From assembly GCA_032622095.1 (NCBI GenBank), contig CP136069.1:154493043-154557042 (forward strand): 64,000 nucleotides of DNA, read 5' to 3'. Each line of letters begins with the position of its first letter. The first letter of the stretch is position 1. Under the pieces are notes generated by a model that was not told the DNA's origin, did not search any database, and saw only the letters and a program-made list of their open reading frames with translations. The DNA is from Siphonodentalium dalli. Taxonomy: Eukaryota > Mollusca > Scaphopoda > Gadilida > Siphonodentaliidae. The translations under genes and the position numbers were made by a program. This document shows positions 47,095-59,020 of this stretch, in pieces.

Positions 47095-47770
47095 TCCAGA
47101 CAAATGCACACGGCTACGAAAGAAGAGACCATGGTTCGGCCCAGTGTGAGAAAAGTTTGAAATCTAAACAAGAAGATCGCAAAACCCCAGTACCTAGACT
47201 GACCTAAAGCTTTCCTTGTGTTGGAAATTTCAAACATCATACTCACCCTTAGGTTGGAATATTTCCAACTGATGACCATTTCAGTTCACAATTTCGCCCA
47301 AATGTAGTAAAATATTGTTTTCTTAAATTAATTAGCAGTTTTCATTGCCCACGGGGGATGGACCAGGTTCGGCCCGGTGTGCGACAATTTGGAAATCTGA
47401 ACAAGATAATCTAAAAATCCTAGCATATAGACTGGCCTCAAACCTAAATTTCAAACCTGACACCCCAATTAGGTTGGAAAATATCCAGCCGTTGACAATT
47501 CCAATGACAATTTTGACCAAATATGCTACATGTATAGGAAGATATTGTTTTCGTAAATTAACTCGCAGTTTTGACTGGCCACGGAGGAGGGATCAGAATA
47601 CAAGCTTTCCAAGTGTTGGAATGTCCAACCTGACACCCACGGAAGGTTGGAAAATTTCCAACTAATGGCCATTTCAGCACAACATTTTGACCAAAAGTAG
47701 GAAAATATGCAATTATTGGTCCAAAAACAATAAATTCCCCCTAATAAATGTGACTGGTATAAAACTTCCA
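47095..47770 (+). repeat. About 240-bp tandem repeat, three diverged copies
   Basis: A unit containing 'ggttcggccc.gtgtg', 'caaacctgacacc', 'ggttggaa.atttccaac' and 'aaatattgttttcttaaatta' recurs near 47130, 47368 and 47580. The inner 'ggttggaaaatttccaac' is itself a short palindrome. No coding potential was seen. Confidence 0.6.
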
Positions 47771-47921
47771 ACTGTTAACATTTTTTACCATACTTGGGGG
47801 GGGGGCACACAAAGCCCCCCTGTCGCACGTCCCTGTGGGCAAGTGGAAATAAGTTTTATTTTTATTTTTATAATTATCATTCATCCGTGGCTCAAATTCA
47901 TTCGTTTTGTTGCATGTATTA
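47771..47921. other. Short unclassified stretch with a G-run
   Basis: It contains a G-run near 47797. Nothing else was recognised. Confidence 0.4.
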
Positions 47922-49610
47922 TCTATATCTATATTTGCGAATGTCTGTGTGTCTGAGTTATATAGAAATTCACAGGGGACCACCTAGATGACACAAAAGG
48001 GGTCTACTAGGGGTAACTTTTTACGAGAAAGATAATGTCGAGGGTTAGAATTTTCTAATGTGACACCGTTGTTGTCAGGGGCAGAACAGGGGGAGGGGGC
48101 AGAATTTTTTTTATCGCCGATTGCCACCAGACTTATATATAATCATCCCCATAATATGAGGAATCTAATGGTGTTGTTTATATATGTGTCAAAAGTCGCG
48201 CCGTTCGCGTCAGGGATGCCCGGAAGGGGGAGAGGCACCGAAATTGATCAAAATAATTTTAGCGCCGAATTCCACCAAATTGATGCACATTATTCTAAAA
48301 TCTTCTCCGTGATACAAGGAATCTTATTGTGTGATTTAAAGACGCCAAATTGGTGTCGTTGGGTTGAGAGATTGGGGGGCGGTGGGTGGTATACTAGATC
48401 TGATAAGAATCGGTTTAGTCGCCGACTGCCACGAAAGGTATAGAAATTCATCCCCATGGTATGAGGTGTCTAATGGCGTGGCTTAAATCTGTCATAAGTG
48501 GCGTCGTTCGAGTCAGGGTGCACTGAAAGGGAGAGGGGCACCAAAATTGACGCTCGATACTTTTAGCGCCAATTTCCACCAAATTGATACATATTCTTAT
48601 TCTTAAGAGGAATCTAATCGTGTGATTTTAAAGACGTCATATTGGTGCTGCTTTGCTGAGAGATGGGGGTGGGGTGGGCACTAAATTGGATAAACATTTG
48701 TTTAATCGCGGATTAGCACCAAACTTACAAATAATAATCTCAATGATATCAGGAGTCTATTTGTGTGGGTTAAAGATGTCAAAAGTGGGGCTATTCGACT
48801 CAGGGGTGCCTAGAGGGTGGGAGGGACACAAACATTGATAAACAATATGCGTAGCGCCGATTTTCACCTGATTGATACATATTCTTCTCCGTGATACGAA
48901 TAATCTAATCGTGTGGTTTAAATGCGCCAAATTGGTGCCTTTTGTGTGAGAGATATGCAATGGTGGCCCTAAAATTTATACAAATTTATATACTCGCCAA
49001 TTTTCATAAATTGTATGTATATATTCATTTCTATAATGAGTCTAAGTGTGTGGTTTAATGATGTCAAAAGTGACGCCGATTGAGTCCGAAATAGGGGCCG
49101 GAGGGTCACCAAAATCTTATAAAAAAGTGCCAATTACAGCAAATCATACACGTTATTCTCAAATGATATCAAATATAACATAAATTCTTTTAAACAGAAA
49201 ATGGTTAGCCAGTATATAGCACAAGAACAGAGGAGCACCTGGACATATCTTTAAAACATCTGTATCTTCATGAAGATATGATATACTAGTTTGATTGATT
49301 GATACATCGCTATGTGGAACACAATTGTCGTCTTTTAATTTTTCGAACTAATGTGTTTATGATGTTCATGTTTCATTCTATAACGTCTGAAGTATACGCA
49401 GTTGTAAATAAATAAATACTTTTTTGTTGGTGGGACGGATTAAATGCGATAAACAAAATGATAATCGCTCCGACCTGAGAAGGTGGGCCACTACTTATAT
49501 TCCATGTGTAAGAATCATGTTTTGTGATGCTATTTGGATAAACAATTTATGAGAATACGCGTAATACTTTGAGAGCAGGAGTATTCTCTATTCCCACCAA
49601 ATATCCACAG
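47922..49610 (+). mobile_element. Helitron-like element, inverted relative of 793-3586
   Basis: The head TCTATATCTATATTTGCGAA and the sequence after it match the minus-strand element's 5' end. The dimeric tandem repeat follows (47990-49190), then a 3' region matching 797-1110 in reverse complement (49190-49610). The terminal hairpin and CTAG are not present, so the 3' end is truncated or replaced. It is non-coding. Confidence 0.55.
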
Positions 49611-50770
49611 AGGGTTTCACATCACTTTAACCACCTCTATTAGACTCATGCATGCATTATATAATGGAGATGATTATATATTTTGGTGGTAATAGGCAAC
49701 TAAACAAATTATTATCATAGTTATTACCCACCCCCATCTCTCGCCAAAACGGCACCAATTTAGCGTCTTAAGATCACACCATTATATACCTCGTATCACG
49801 GAGAAGAATAATATGTATCGCATGTGACACGTAATGGAGCAACCACACAGCATGATGTGCCTCAAATTTGCCTTTTATCGGCGACATCACATTAAGAATA
49901 ATGTATGTAACATCATGCAGTGGACACAACGGAGACGACATGACAACTTGATAAGACGTGTCGTGGATTGTTCAATTTTGTCTGTATTCTGAACTAAAAA
50001 TCCAAAATGACGTCAAAAACCGTGTCATGACATAGTTTTTCGTTTTCGTTAAGCTAACCAACGAAATAGGTCTAAATGAAATGAATAGGCCTAAATCACA
50101 TGGGAATTTTTCGTAAGTTGTAATTTCATTTTCATCGCGATGCTCCATTCCCGATTCCGAGTTTTTTTGGCAATCTCCACACTGTTGCTAACCGGAAGTC
50201 ACGTGGCAATTGCTCCAAAATCTATACCCGCGTTTTAAAAAAATCACTGATGGATATAGAAAAAAATATAATTATGACGTCATTCACCTGCCTTAGGTAT
50301 AAGCACCCTTAGTTAATATATTAATTTGGTCGAAATCTGTGCTAAAGATAGCCCCTCCCCTGACACCAACAACGTCACTTTAGAAAATTTTAACCCGCAC
50401 CATTATCTTACTCGTAAACAGTTATCCCCGTTAAACCGCCTTGGTGCCATCTCGATTGTACCCTTAAAGTTATATATGTAGAACACAGACAGATATTCGC
50501 AAATATTTGATTCATTGTATCATTTGAGAAGAACGTGTATGAGTTTGATGGTAATTGGCACTAAACATATTTCTATAAGGTTTTGGTGACCCTATTTGGT
50601 GTCCATTGAGTCCCTATTTCGGACTCAAGCACTTAATTTAGCTGTGATCAAACAGTTGGACAAGATATTAGAACTGGGCGATTAGTGCATTTTGTAAATA
50701 ATTATAGAGGGGTCAGTAAAATAGTGTCAAGGAGATATGAATTAGGGAGCGGTAAAAGTAGTGGAGATAA
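49611..50770 (-). mobile_element. Fragments of the same Helitron-like family
   Basis: Dimeric-repeat fragments in minus orientation lie at 49611-49830 and 50300-50640. They include a 5'-end-like segment ('agaacacagacagatattcgcaa') near 50480. The stretch 49830-50300 shows no recognised feature. Confidence 0.5.
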
Positions 50771-52231
50771 GAAATAGGGGCCGGCTGGTCATCTGAATAT
50801 CACGCCCTTAATTGACAAATTCATGGGTTGAAGATGGACTACATTGACAGTGGTGTATTAAAAGTACCACACGCAGTTCGAAATAGTGGTTATATGGGTC
50901 ATCCCGAACTTGTGAATATCGTGATAGGTCAAAATATTACTGTTATAGTCATTTGGGCAAATTTCACAGTGCGGATACGCCCTTAATTGACAAATATATG
51001 GATTGAAGTTGGACTACATTGACCGTTGTGTAATAAAAGGACCACACGCAGTTCGAAATATTGGTTATATGGGTCATCGCGAACTTGTGATAGGTCGAAA
51101 TATGATAGTAATAGTCATTTGTGCCAATTCTACAGTGCGGATACTCCCTTAATTGACAAATATATGGATTGAAGTTGCACTATATTTACCGTTGTGAAAG
51201 ATAAGGACCACACGCAGTTCGAAATATTGGTTATATGGGTCATCCCAAACTTGTGAATATCGTGATAGGTCAAAATATTACTGTTATAGTCATTTGGGCA
51301 AATTTCACAGTGCGGATACGCCCTTAATTGACAAATATACGGATTGAAGTTCGACTACATTCACCGTTGTGTAACAAATGGGCCACACGCAGTTCGAAAT
51401 ATTGGTTATATGGGTCATCCCGAACTTGTGAATATCGTGATAGGTCAAAATATTATAGTTATAGTCATTTGAACCAATTCTTCAGTGTGGATACGCCCTT
51501 AATTGACAAATTCATGGTTTGAAGATGGACTACATTGACAGTGGTGTAATAAAAGTACCACACGCAGTTCGAAATAGTGGTAATATGGGTCATCCCGAAC
51601 TTTTGAATATCGTGATAGGTCAAAATATTACTGTTATAGTCATTTGGACAAATTTCACAGTGCGGATACGCCCTTAATTGACAAATATATGGACTGAAGT
51701 TGGACTACATTGACCGTTGTGTAATAAAAGGACCACACGCAGTTCGAAATATTGGTTACATGGGTCATCCCGAACTTGAGAATATCGTGATAGGTCGAAA
51801 TATGATAGTAATAGTCATTTGTGCCAATTCTACAGTGCGGATGCGCCCTTAATTGACAAATTCATGGGTCGAAGATGGACTACATTTACAGTGGTGTAAT
51901 AAAAGTACCACACGCAGTTCGAAATAGTGGTCATATGGGTCATCCCGAACTTGTGAATATCGTGATAGGTCAAAATATTATTTTTATGAGAAAGAACGCA
52001 TAGGCACAGGGAAAATCTTTTAACCTAAGTTTGTGTCTGGAGTTTCGCATCCAGATTTGGATTTTGTTTTGATGTCGGAATGTTCCGATGTGTATTGGAT
52101 TAATGTCCAATATTGTTTGTTGAGATACAAATTAATTTGCTTGAAATGGATGAGCCGAGTGGCTTTGTTTTGGGTATGCAGGCAATGGTCCCGCGTTGAG
52201 CAGATTAAATTGTTTTAGTGGTACATGGTCG

Positions 52232-52777
52232 CTAATCAGCCGATATTTGAGGAAGCGATGAATGAACTAACTTATCCCGAAGACTAGGATTTTTCTTGTA
52301 TGCAATTATTGCTCGTGAATCCGACAGTTCGGCGTGCTCGTCAGCGAATGACTTGAACTCATCTTTGAGAATTCCAGCCACTTCTACGTTATGTCTGTTG
52401 TATACCAGTGGGTAACACACGAAGGTTTCGGGTGTCCCATAACCCGCTAATTGATTAATACCTGTAGGCCATAGGGTCTGAAGTTCCCCTATCCAATATC
52501 CCTCCCTTTCTTTCCGGTGGATAGTTGTTTCTTCCACAGATTCCGTCACAGTGGTTTGTTCAATAGGTTGGAAACTAAAGTGTAGTCTGACACTGTGACC
52601 GTCTACATTAAAGTGCTGTGCAACAAATGTGTCCTTCTCATTATAAATGTCACTGAGATGCCTTTGAATTCTCTTTTTTATAGAATTTTGGGTTTCTCCA
52701 ACATATTGCATTTTGCATCTCTTGCATGTGATTAGGTAAATAAGATTTTCAGAGTCACAATCCAAATTGTTGCACAT
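52232..52777 (-). pseudogene. Penelope-like GIY-YIG endonuclease domain
   Basis: This 181-residue frame lies in a different frame from the reverse transcriptase, separated from it by about 46 bp. In intact elements the two form one protein, so a further frameshift is inferred. The sequence starts with a CNNLDC...C-x2-C cysteine cluster, then LIYLITCKRCKMQYVGET, in which LIY and YVG are the GIY and YIG parts. The catalytic-type arginine follows at about residue 36 (KKRIQRH), and AQHFNVDGHS comes after it. This domain nicks target DNA. The YVGET block and cysteines look intact even though the element is truncated. Confidence 0.85.
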
Positions 52778-52823
52778 ACGATAAACATTTTTGGTCTGGT
52801 GACTGAAGAAAGACGAGCCCGTG

Positions 52824-53874
52824 TTAAGGTATATAGTTCATTTTGTTCAGACTACAGACCTTTTTTGAGCAAAATTTAGAAGATCCCGAACCCAATACGG
52901 GACGTCGAATGCTTATTTTCTTAGGTATATGTTCATTATCGTTAGAAATTGTTGGGTTTTCAATTTGGAAAATGGTTTCGGACTTTATGCTGCGGAGGAA
53001 TCTCTTCGAGTATCCCCGCGAGCGCAAGGCCAGGAACAGTGTATTACATGCTTGATTGAAAGATGTCAGACTGCTACTGTTTCTATGGAACCTGATGACT
53101 TGTGATTTGATTATCCCCTTGAATTTATGAGGTGGATGGAATGAATGTTTGTCCAGGAGTTGATGTGAATCACTCGGTTTGAAATATACCTTGGTGTCGA
53201 GAATTGAATTAGCTTTAAATTGTTCCCCCTTAAAAATGGTGAGATCCAGGAAATCGATGGATGTTTCTGATTGCGTGCGTGTGAGCTTGATGTGTGGAGA
53301 GTGATTGTTCAAAATATTGAAAAATTGGTCCAAATCTGCTACGGAATGAGGCCATACCAAGAAAATGTCATCGAGGTATCGTAGATATGTGAGGGGCTGT
53401 TTTGGGCAAGTTGCTAGTGCCTCATCCTCCCACTGTGCCATGAATATGGAGCTAAAGTTTGGGGCCCACCGTTTTCCCATACTAACCCCCTTTATTTGTT
53501 GGTAAATTTCTCCGTTGAACTCAAAGTCATTGCCTTCGAGCGAAATTTTTAAGAACTCAAGAATTTCTTTCGTGGGACGGCGGTTGTCAGAATAAAATTC
53601 GAACGCACGTTCGACCGCTGTGATGCCTTCTTCGATTGGAATATTCGTATACATATTTTTGACATCGAACGAGACCAGGAGAGCATCACTTGGGATTTTA
53701 ATTTGCGAAAGTTTAGCGAGTAAGTCCTCTGTTTTTTTTATGTAACTGGGGTGCCGGTTTGCGACTGGTTTTAGGAAAAAGTCTTGAAAGATTGTATGAC
53801 TCGGAATTGCAATCCGAAATGATCGGTCGGCCTGGAGGTGTGAGAGTGTCTGTCCACGATTCCACGGGCTTATG
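52824..53874 (-). pseudogene. Penelope-like reverse transcriptase, truncated and frameshifted
   Basis: The main open part is 53654-52824, and its frame extends upstream to about 53790 through SFDVKNMYTNIP, which holds the motif A aspartate. Numbered from the Met at 53654, motif B is QIKGVSMGKRWAPNF (about 53-67) and motif C is RYLDDIF (about 92-98). A later SIDFLDL, and HPPHKFKGIIKSQVIRF near 174-190, are typical of Penelope-type proteins. Upstream, 53874-53790 encodes GRPIISDCNSES in another frame, so a one-base shift lies near 53785. The N-terminal part before that is absent. The protein would copy the element's RNA using a primer at the target. Confidence 0.88.
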
Positions 53875-55537
53875 TATTACGGCTATAGTCATTTGGGCAA
53901 ATTTCACAGTGCGGATACGCCCTTAATTGACAAATATATGGATTGAAGTTGGACTACATTGACCGTTGTGTAATAACAGGACCACACGCAGTTCGAAATA
54001 TTGGTTATATGGGTCATCCCGAACTTGTGAATATCGTAATAGGTCGAAATATGATAGTAATAGTCATTTGGGCAAATTCTACAGTGCGGATACGCCCTTA
54101 ATTGACAAATTCATGGACTGATGATGGACTACATTGACAGTGGTGTAATAAAAGTACCACACGCAGTTCGAAATAGTGGTTAAATGGGTCATCCCGAACT
54201 TGTGAATATCGTGATAGGTCAAAATATTACTGTTATAGTCATTTGGGCAAATTTCACAGTGCGGATACGCCCTTAATTGACAAATATATGGATTGAAGTT
54301 GGACTACATTGACCGTTGTGTAATAAAAGGACCACACGCAGTTCGAAATATTGGTTATATGGGTCATCGCGAACTTGTGAATATCGTGATAGGTCGAAAT
54401 ATGATAGTAATAGTCATTTGTGCCAATTCTACAGTGCGGATACGCCCTTAATTGACAAATATATGGATTGAAGTTGCACTATATTGACCGTTGTGAAAGA
54501 AAAGGGTCACACGCAGTTCGAAATATTGGTTATATGGGTCATCCCAAACTTGTGAATATCGTGATAGGTCAAGATATTATGGTTATAGTCATTTGGGCAA
54601 ATTCTACAGTGCGGATACGCCCTTAATTGACAAATTCATGGACTGATGATGGACTACATTGACAGTGGTGTAATAATAGTACCACACGCAGTTCGAAATA
54701 GTGGTTATATGGGTCATCCCGAACTTGTGAATATCGTGATAGGTCAAAATATTACTGTTATAGTCATTTGGGCAAATTTCACAGTGCGGATACGCCCTTA
54801 ATTGACAAATATATGGATTGAAGTTGGACTACATTGACCGTTGTGTAATAAAAGGACCACACGCAGTTCGAAATATTGGTTATATGGGTCATCGCGAACT
54901 TGTGAATATCGTGATAGGTCGAAATATGATAGTAGTAGTCATTTGTGCCAATTCTACAGTGCGGATACGCCCTTAATTGACAATTATATGGATTGAAGTT
55001 GCACTATATTGACCGTTGTGAAAGAAAAGGACCACACGCAGTTCGAAATATTGGTTATATGGGTCATCCCAAACTTGTGAATATCGTGATAGGTCAAAAT
55101 ATTATGGTTATAGTCATTTGGGCAAATTTCACAGTGCGGATACGCCCTTAATTGACAAATTCATGTGTTGAATATGGACTACATTGACAGTGGTGTAACA
55201 AAAGGACCACACGTAGTTCGAAATATTGGTTATATGGATCATCCAGAAAATGTGAATATCGTGATAGGTCAAAATATTACGGCTATAGTCATTTGGGCAA
55301 ATTTCACTGTGCGGATACGCCCTTAATTGACAAATTCGTGGGTTTAAGATGGACTACATTGACAGTGGTGTAATAAAAGTACCACACGCAGTTCGAAATA
55401 GTGCTTGTATGGGTCATCCCGAACTTGTGAATATCGTGATAGTTCAAAATATGATAGTTATAGTCATTTGAACCAATTCTACAGTGCGGATACGCCCTTA
55501 ATTGACAAATTCATGGGTTGAAGATGGACTCAATTAA

Positions 55538-56031
55538 AGGTACGGTTGGCCTTGGCGGTGGGTATCCTGTGAAAATATTTACACCCGTCAAAAACCGCCA
55601 CAAACAGAAAGAACATCAAAATGTAGACATACTTTGTCCGTATACAAATAAGAAATATCGCATAAACAGTATGTTATTGTCATCTGTTTGACCATTGTTA
55701 TGTAAACAAAGGCATAAAAAGTTACTTTTCTGGTGTTTGTTTATATTATGATGGTAAACATAAAGAGCGTTCTTTGTTGGCGAATTCCTGATATGGAACT
55801 AATAAAGAGCGTTTATGCCATTTGTGTGTGATTAGCCAGTAGCATTGTTCTGTCTTCTGTAACACAATCAGACTCTTGCTTAGGTAAAATATAGTAGGTC
55901 TTTGTGATAACATGCAGTTTACGCGAGGGTCATGGTATATATGAACGAAACTGTATGCGTTTTAATGTTTTTCTGTCTACGGCGATTGGAACAAATATAA
56001 ATATTTTAGACAACTAAGGCCTCACGTGCCT
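55538..56031. mobile_element. TTAA-flanked MITE, short copy, inserted in the satellite
   Basis: The element is flanked by TTAA (55534-55537 and 56032-56035). Removing 494 bp plus one TTAA restores the 175-bp satellite spacing exactly. Left terminus AGGTACGGTTGGCC and inverted right terminus AGGCACGTGAGGCC agree at ten of fourteen positions. The interior matches parts of the element at 36450-37359. It is non-coding. Confidence 0.85.
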
Positions 56032-56540
56032 TTAACAGCAGTGTAATAAAAATGCCATACGCAGTTCGAAATAGTGGTTGTATGGGTCATCCCGAAATTG
56101 TGAATATCGTGGTAGGCCAAAATATTATGGTTATAGTCATTTCGGCCCAGTATACAGTGCGGATACGCCCTTAATTGACAAATATATGGATTGAAGTTGG
56201 ACTACATTCACCGTTGTGTAATAAAAGGACCACACGCAGTTCGAAATATTGGTTATATGGGTCATCCCGAACTTGTGAATATCGTGGTAGGCCAAAATAG
56301 TATGGTTATAGTCATTTCGGCCAAGTATACAGTGCGGATACTCCCTTAATTGACAAAATCGTGTGTCAAAGTTGGACTACATTGGCCACTGTGTAATGAA
56401 AGGACAACACGCAGTTCGAAATACTGGTGATATGTGTCTTTTCGGACTTGTGAATATCGTGATAGGTTAAAATGTGATGGTTATAATCATTTGGGCTCAT
56501 TTTACTGTGACGATGTACGCCCTTAATTGATAGAATTATT

Positions 56541-56895
56541 ATTTGTTGTTGCACATTGGTCTTCCTTGTGTAATAAAATGACCACTGCCAGTTTGACACC
56601 AGTGATATGGGTCATCACGAGCTTTGTCAATATATTTTACAATCCGGATACGCCATTGATTAAAACAAATATATGTTAAAGTTAGACACCGGCGACCCAT
56701 ATGTAATAAATTGACAACATTGAGTTCGATTGTGATATGGGTCATGGAAAACCATGTGAAATTCTTTACTGGTATAGTAATTTGAATCTTGTGTACAATG
56801 TGAATACTGCTTTAATGGACACACTATTGCGTTGTATAGCTGGCCAATGGACATATTCGTGTAACAATATGGCTACATGCAGTTTGAAATCTGAT
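56541..56895 (+). repeat. Decayed satellite edge
   Basis: Landmarks of the 175-bp monomer ('gatatgggtcat', 'cggatacgcc', 'tgtaataaa') persist at irregular spacing and then fade out by about 56900. Confidence 0.6.
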
Positions 56896-57480
56896 TATTT
56901 GAGCCATAAAGAATTGGCAAAACCAATGTAATACAAATAAGATGCTCACTTGTTTTAACTTCCAACATCAGTTAACGTTTAGTTTCATGTGTTTATTGGT
57001 CAGCACCCTTCACGGATGAAATTAAAACCAACCAAAACCGGATTACTCCGCTCCATATCCACCACGAATCGACGAAACTAATGCTTTGGGATTCGCATAC
57101 GTTCTATCTTCCATCACCAGTGAAGTTTTATTTTCATCTATTATCTGATCTTGTAGGCAGCAGATTAAGCAAACCGGATCTCACCTCTTCTATGAGCCGA
57201 TTATTTGAGCCATCACGAATTGGCACAACCAATGTAATACAAATAAGATGCTCACTTGTTTTAACTTCCAGCATCAGTTAACTTTTAGTTTCATGTGTTA
57301 GCTGGTCAGCACCATGCACGGGTGGAATTCAAATCAACCAAAACCGGACTACTCCGCTCCATATCCACCACAAATCGACGAAAATAATGCTTTAGGTTTC
57401 GCACTCGTTCTATCTTCCAACACCAGTGAAGTTGTGTTTTAATATATTATCTGATCCCGTGAGCTGCAAATTAACCAAAC
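56896..57480 (+). repeat. About 305-bp direct duplication
   Basis: Two copies of a segment contain 'aattggca.aaccaatgtaat', 'gctcacttgttttaacttcc' and 'actccgctccatatccacca'. They start near 56907 and 57215. The copies are roughly 90% alike by eye. No coding potential was seen. Confidence 0.7.
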
Positions 57481-57539
57481 CGGATATCACCGCTTATATT
57501 GGCCCACATTTGGCTTATTTGTAACGATGGTCTCGGTAA

Positions 57540-57642
57540 TGCTCGCGATGTATGATCGCGCTCGCTGCTCGCGCTCGCGGCTCGCCCTCGGCTAACGGAA
57601 TCGTATATCTCGCTATATCTCGCTATATATATATATATATAA

Positions 57643-57678
<36 letters not shown>

Positions 57679-57733
57679 TTGATAGCAGCCAGTAGCGATT
57701 TTATCCGAGGGACTCACCATCTGGACCAATATA
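57540..57733. repeat. CG-rich short repeat and (TA)n
   Basis: 'gctcgc' words at 57555-57592 are followed by TA-rich microsatellite from 57611 to 57677. Confidence 0.8.
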
Positions 57734-59020
57734 CTAGCTGGGTTTACCCGGCGTTTCCCAGGTTAAATAAAGTGGTGTGAAAAAGTCTGCTGTGGACATT
57801 TGGTAGGAATAGAGAATGCTCTTTCTGAACGTGTTACACGTATTCTCATCAATTATATATCAAAAATGGCATCATAATACGTCGTTCTAATACATGGATT
57901 ATAAGTAGTGGCTCAGATTTAATCGTACAGTCGACGTGGTTGGAATTGACGTCTGTTTGTTTGTTTTTAAATATTATTTATTGGGATCAAAACATGAACA
58001 TCAATGATAACCACATTAGTTCGCAAAAATAAAAGACAACAATTGAGTTTTACATAAGGATTAACTGTCATGTGGACTGTTTTTATGGAGATGTAACCGT
58101 GAGGTAAGTGGTCATAACTTGTGTAAACCCTGTTTTACATACAAGTTATGATCACTTACCTAACGGTTACATCTCCATAAAAACAGTCCACATGACAGTT
58201 AATCCTTATAATTATATACATTTAGCGAAAAAGCCACTTTTGTAAATGTATTTAAATCGAAAAGTGTATCGTGACAGAACCAGCCCAAAATATCCCATAG
58301 CACCCTTGGCAAAAGTTAACAGGAACAATTTCTCTTTATATTGAAACCCGATGATTTATTAAGTCAATCCTGCGCGAGTCCAAATGCGCCCAAAACATTA
58401 CGCGTTCGTCTTTCCAAAACCTAATACGCGTCGATGTAATTATGAGGCTGCAGTTATGAGCTGTTGCGCGTTCACCGAGAAATAATTGCAACTAGCCACG
58501 TGGGCGCCGACCAATGAGAATGCCGGATTTAGTGATAATCACACTTAGTATGTAAATATATAGAGATGCATAAATAAACTAATGAGTTAGACTAAGTTTT
58601 TGAGGACACCTGGTTATCAGATCTCCAAGCAGATAGAGATGTTTTAAAATAAATATCCAGTAGCTCATCTGCTATATGGGGTAATTTTTCTCAGTTTAAA
58701 AGAAATGCTGCTATATATCAGCTAAATGTGCCCGACACAGAGAGCGAGATTTTAAGTTGTTTATGTTAGGCTATGGGTCTGTTCTAAAACAATTGAAAGA
58801 AATCCTCTGTATCGGGCAGATGTACCCTTGATGATTGCCAGTATTGGCGAATCCTGAAAAGTCATGTGCTACTGTCTGTGTTTTCTTTTATCTCAGAAGA
58901 AACTATAGTTGACTGTAAACTGTGGTCACTATTTTTGAACTGGTGTTCTATACATTTCCATCTCTCTTGACCAATTGTATGTTTGTGTGTGGAAACTATC
59001 TTGATTGTGATAGACTCAAT
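57734..59020 (-). mobile_element. Helitron-like element related to 793-1460
   Basis: On the minus strand it ends with a hairpin (TGGGAAACGCCGGGTAAACC) followed by CTAG at 57734-57737. Similarity to 797-1460 extends to about 59020, including 'cagagcgagattttgagttg'-like and 'tcagaagaaactata.ttgac' segments. The 5' end was not found. It contains the hairpin MITE at 58057 and about 365 bp of unrelated sequence after it. Confidence 0.55.
58057..58206. mobile_element. Near-perfect hairpin MITE, 150 bp
   Basis: TA flanks each end. The arms, starting AGGATTAACTGTCATGTGGA, pair over about 65 bases with two mismatches around a loop of about 17-20 bases. It is inserted in the Helitron-like element, where the copy at 1050 lacks it. 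Its high arm identity suggests a recent origin. A transcript through it would form a long hairpin. Confidence 0.85.

Larger units (their letters stand above)
51981..53874 (-). mobile_element. Penelope-like element, 5' truncated, inserted in the satellite
   Basis: The inserted segment is flanked by TATTA (51976-51980 and 53875-53879). Removing 1894 bp plus one TATTA restores the 175-bp satellite register exactly. On the minus strand it carries reverse transcriptase followed by a GIY-YIG endonuclease domain, which is the order of endonuclease-containing Penelope-like elements. The 5' part of the reverse transcriptase region is missing and at least two frameshifts are present, so it is a dead copy. 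The 250 bp 3' of the endonuclease (51981-52231) are non-coding. No terminal repeat was seen. Confidence 0.88.
50780..56540 (+). repeat. 175-bp satellite with trimeric higher-order structure
   Basis: The landmark 'attgacaaat' recurs every 175 bp across the array. From 54106 to 55160 the spacing is exactly 175 bp without exception. One monomer at about 51000 is 166 bp because 9 bases are missing. Three or four monomer variants can be told apart by 'tggactacattgacagtgg', 'tggactacattgaccgttg' and 'tgcactatattgaccgttg'. From 54106 they repeat in the order X-Y-Z, giving a 525-bp higher-order unit. Two insertions interrupt the array. Monomers at the right edge are diverged and of irregular length, as at the margins of other satellites. 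It is non-coding. Confidence 0.9.

Noticed and set aside
54111..54180. CTGATGA followed by CGAAA in a satellite monomer, suggesting a hammerhead ribozyme.
   Set aside because: No stem II pairing was found between the two core blocks, and most monomers read TTGAAGA at the first site.
50780..56540. Regularly spaced repeats, considered as a CRISPR array.
   Set aside because: The units are 175-bp satellite monomers without unique spacers or cas genes, in a eukaryotic context.
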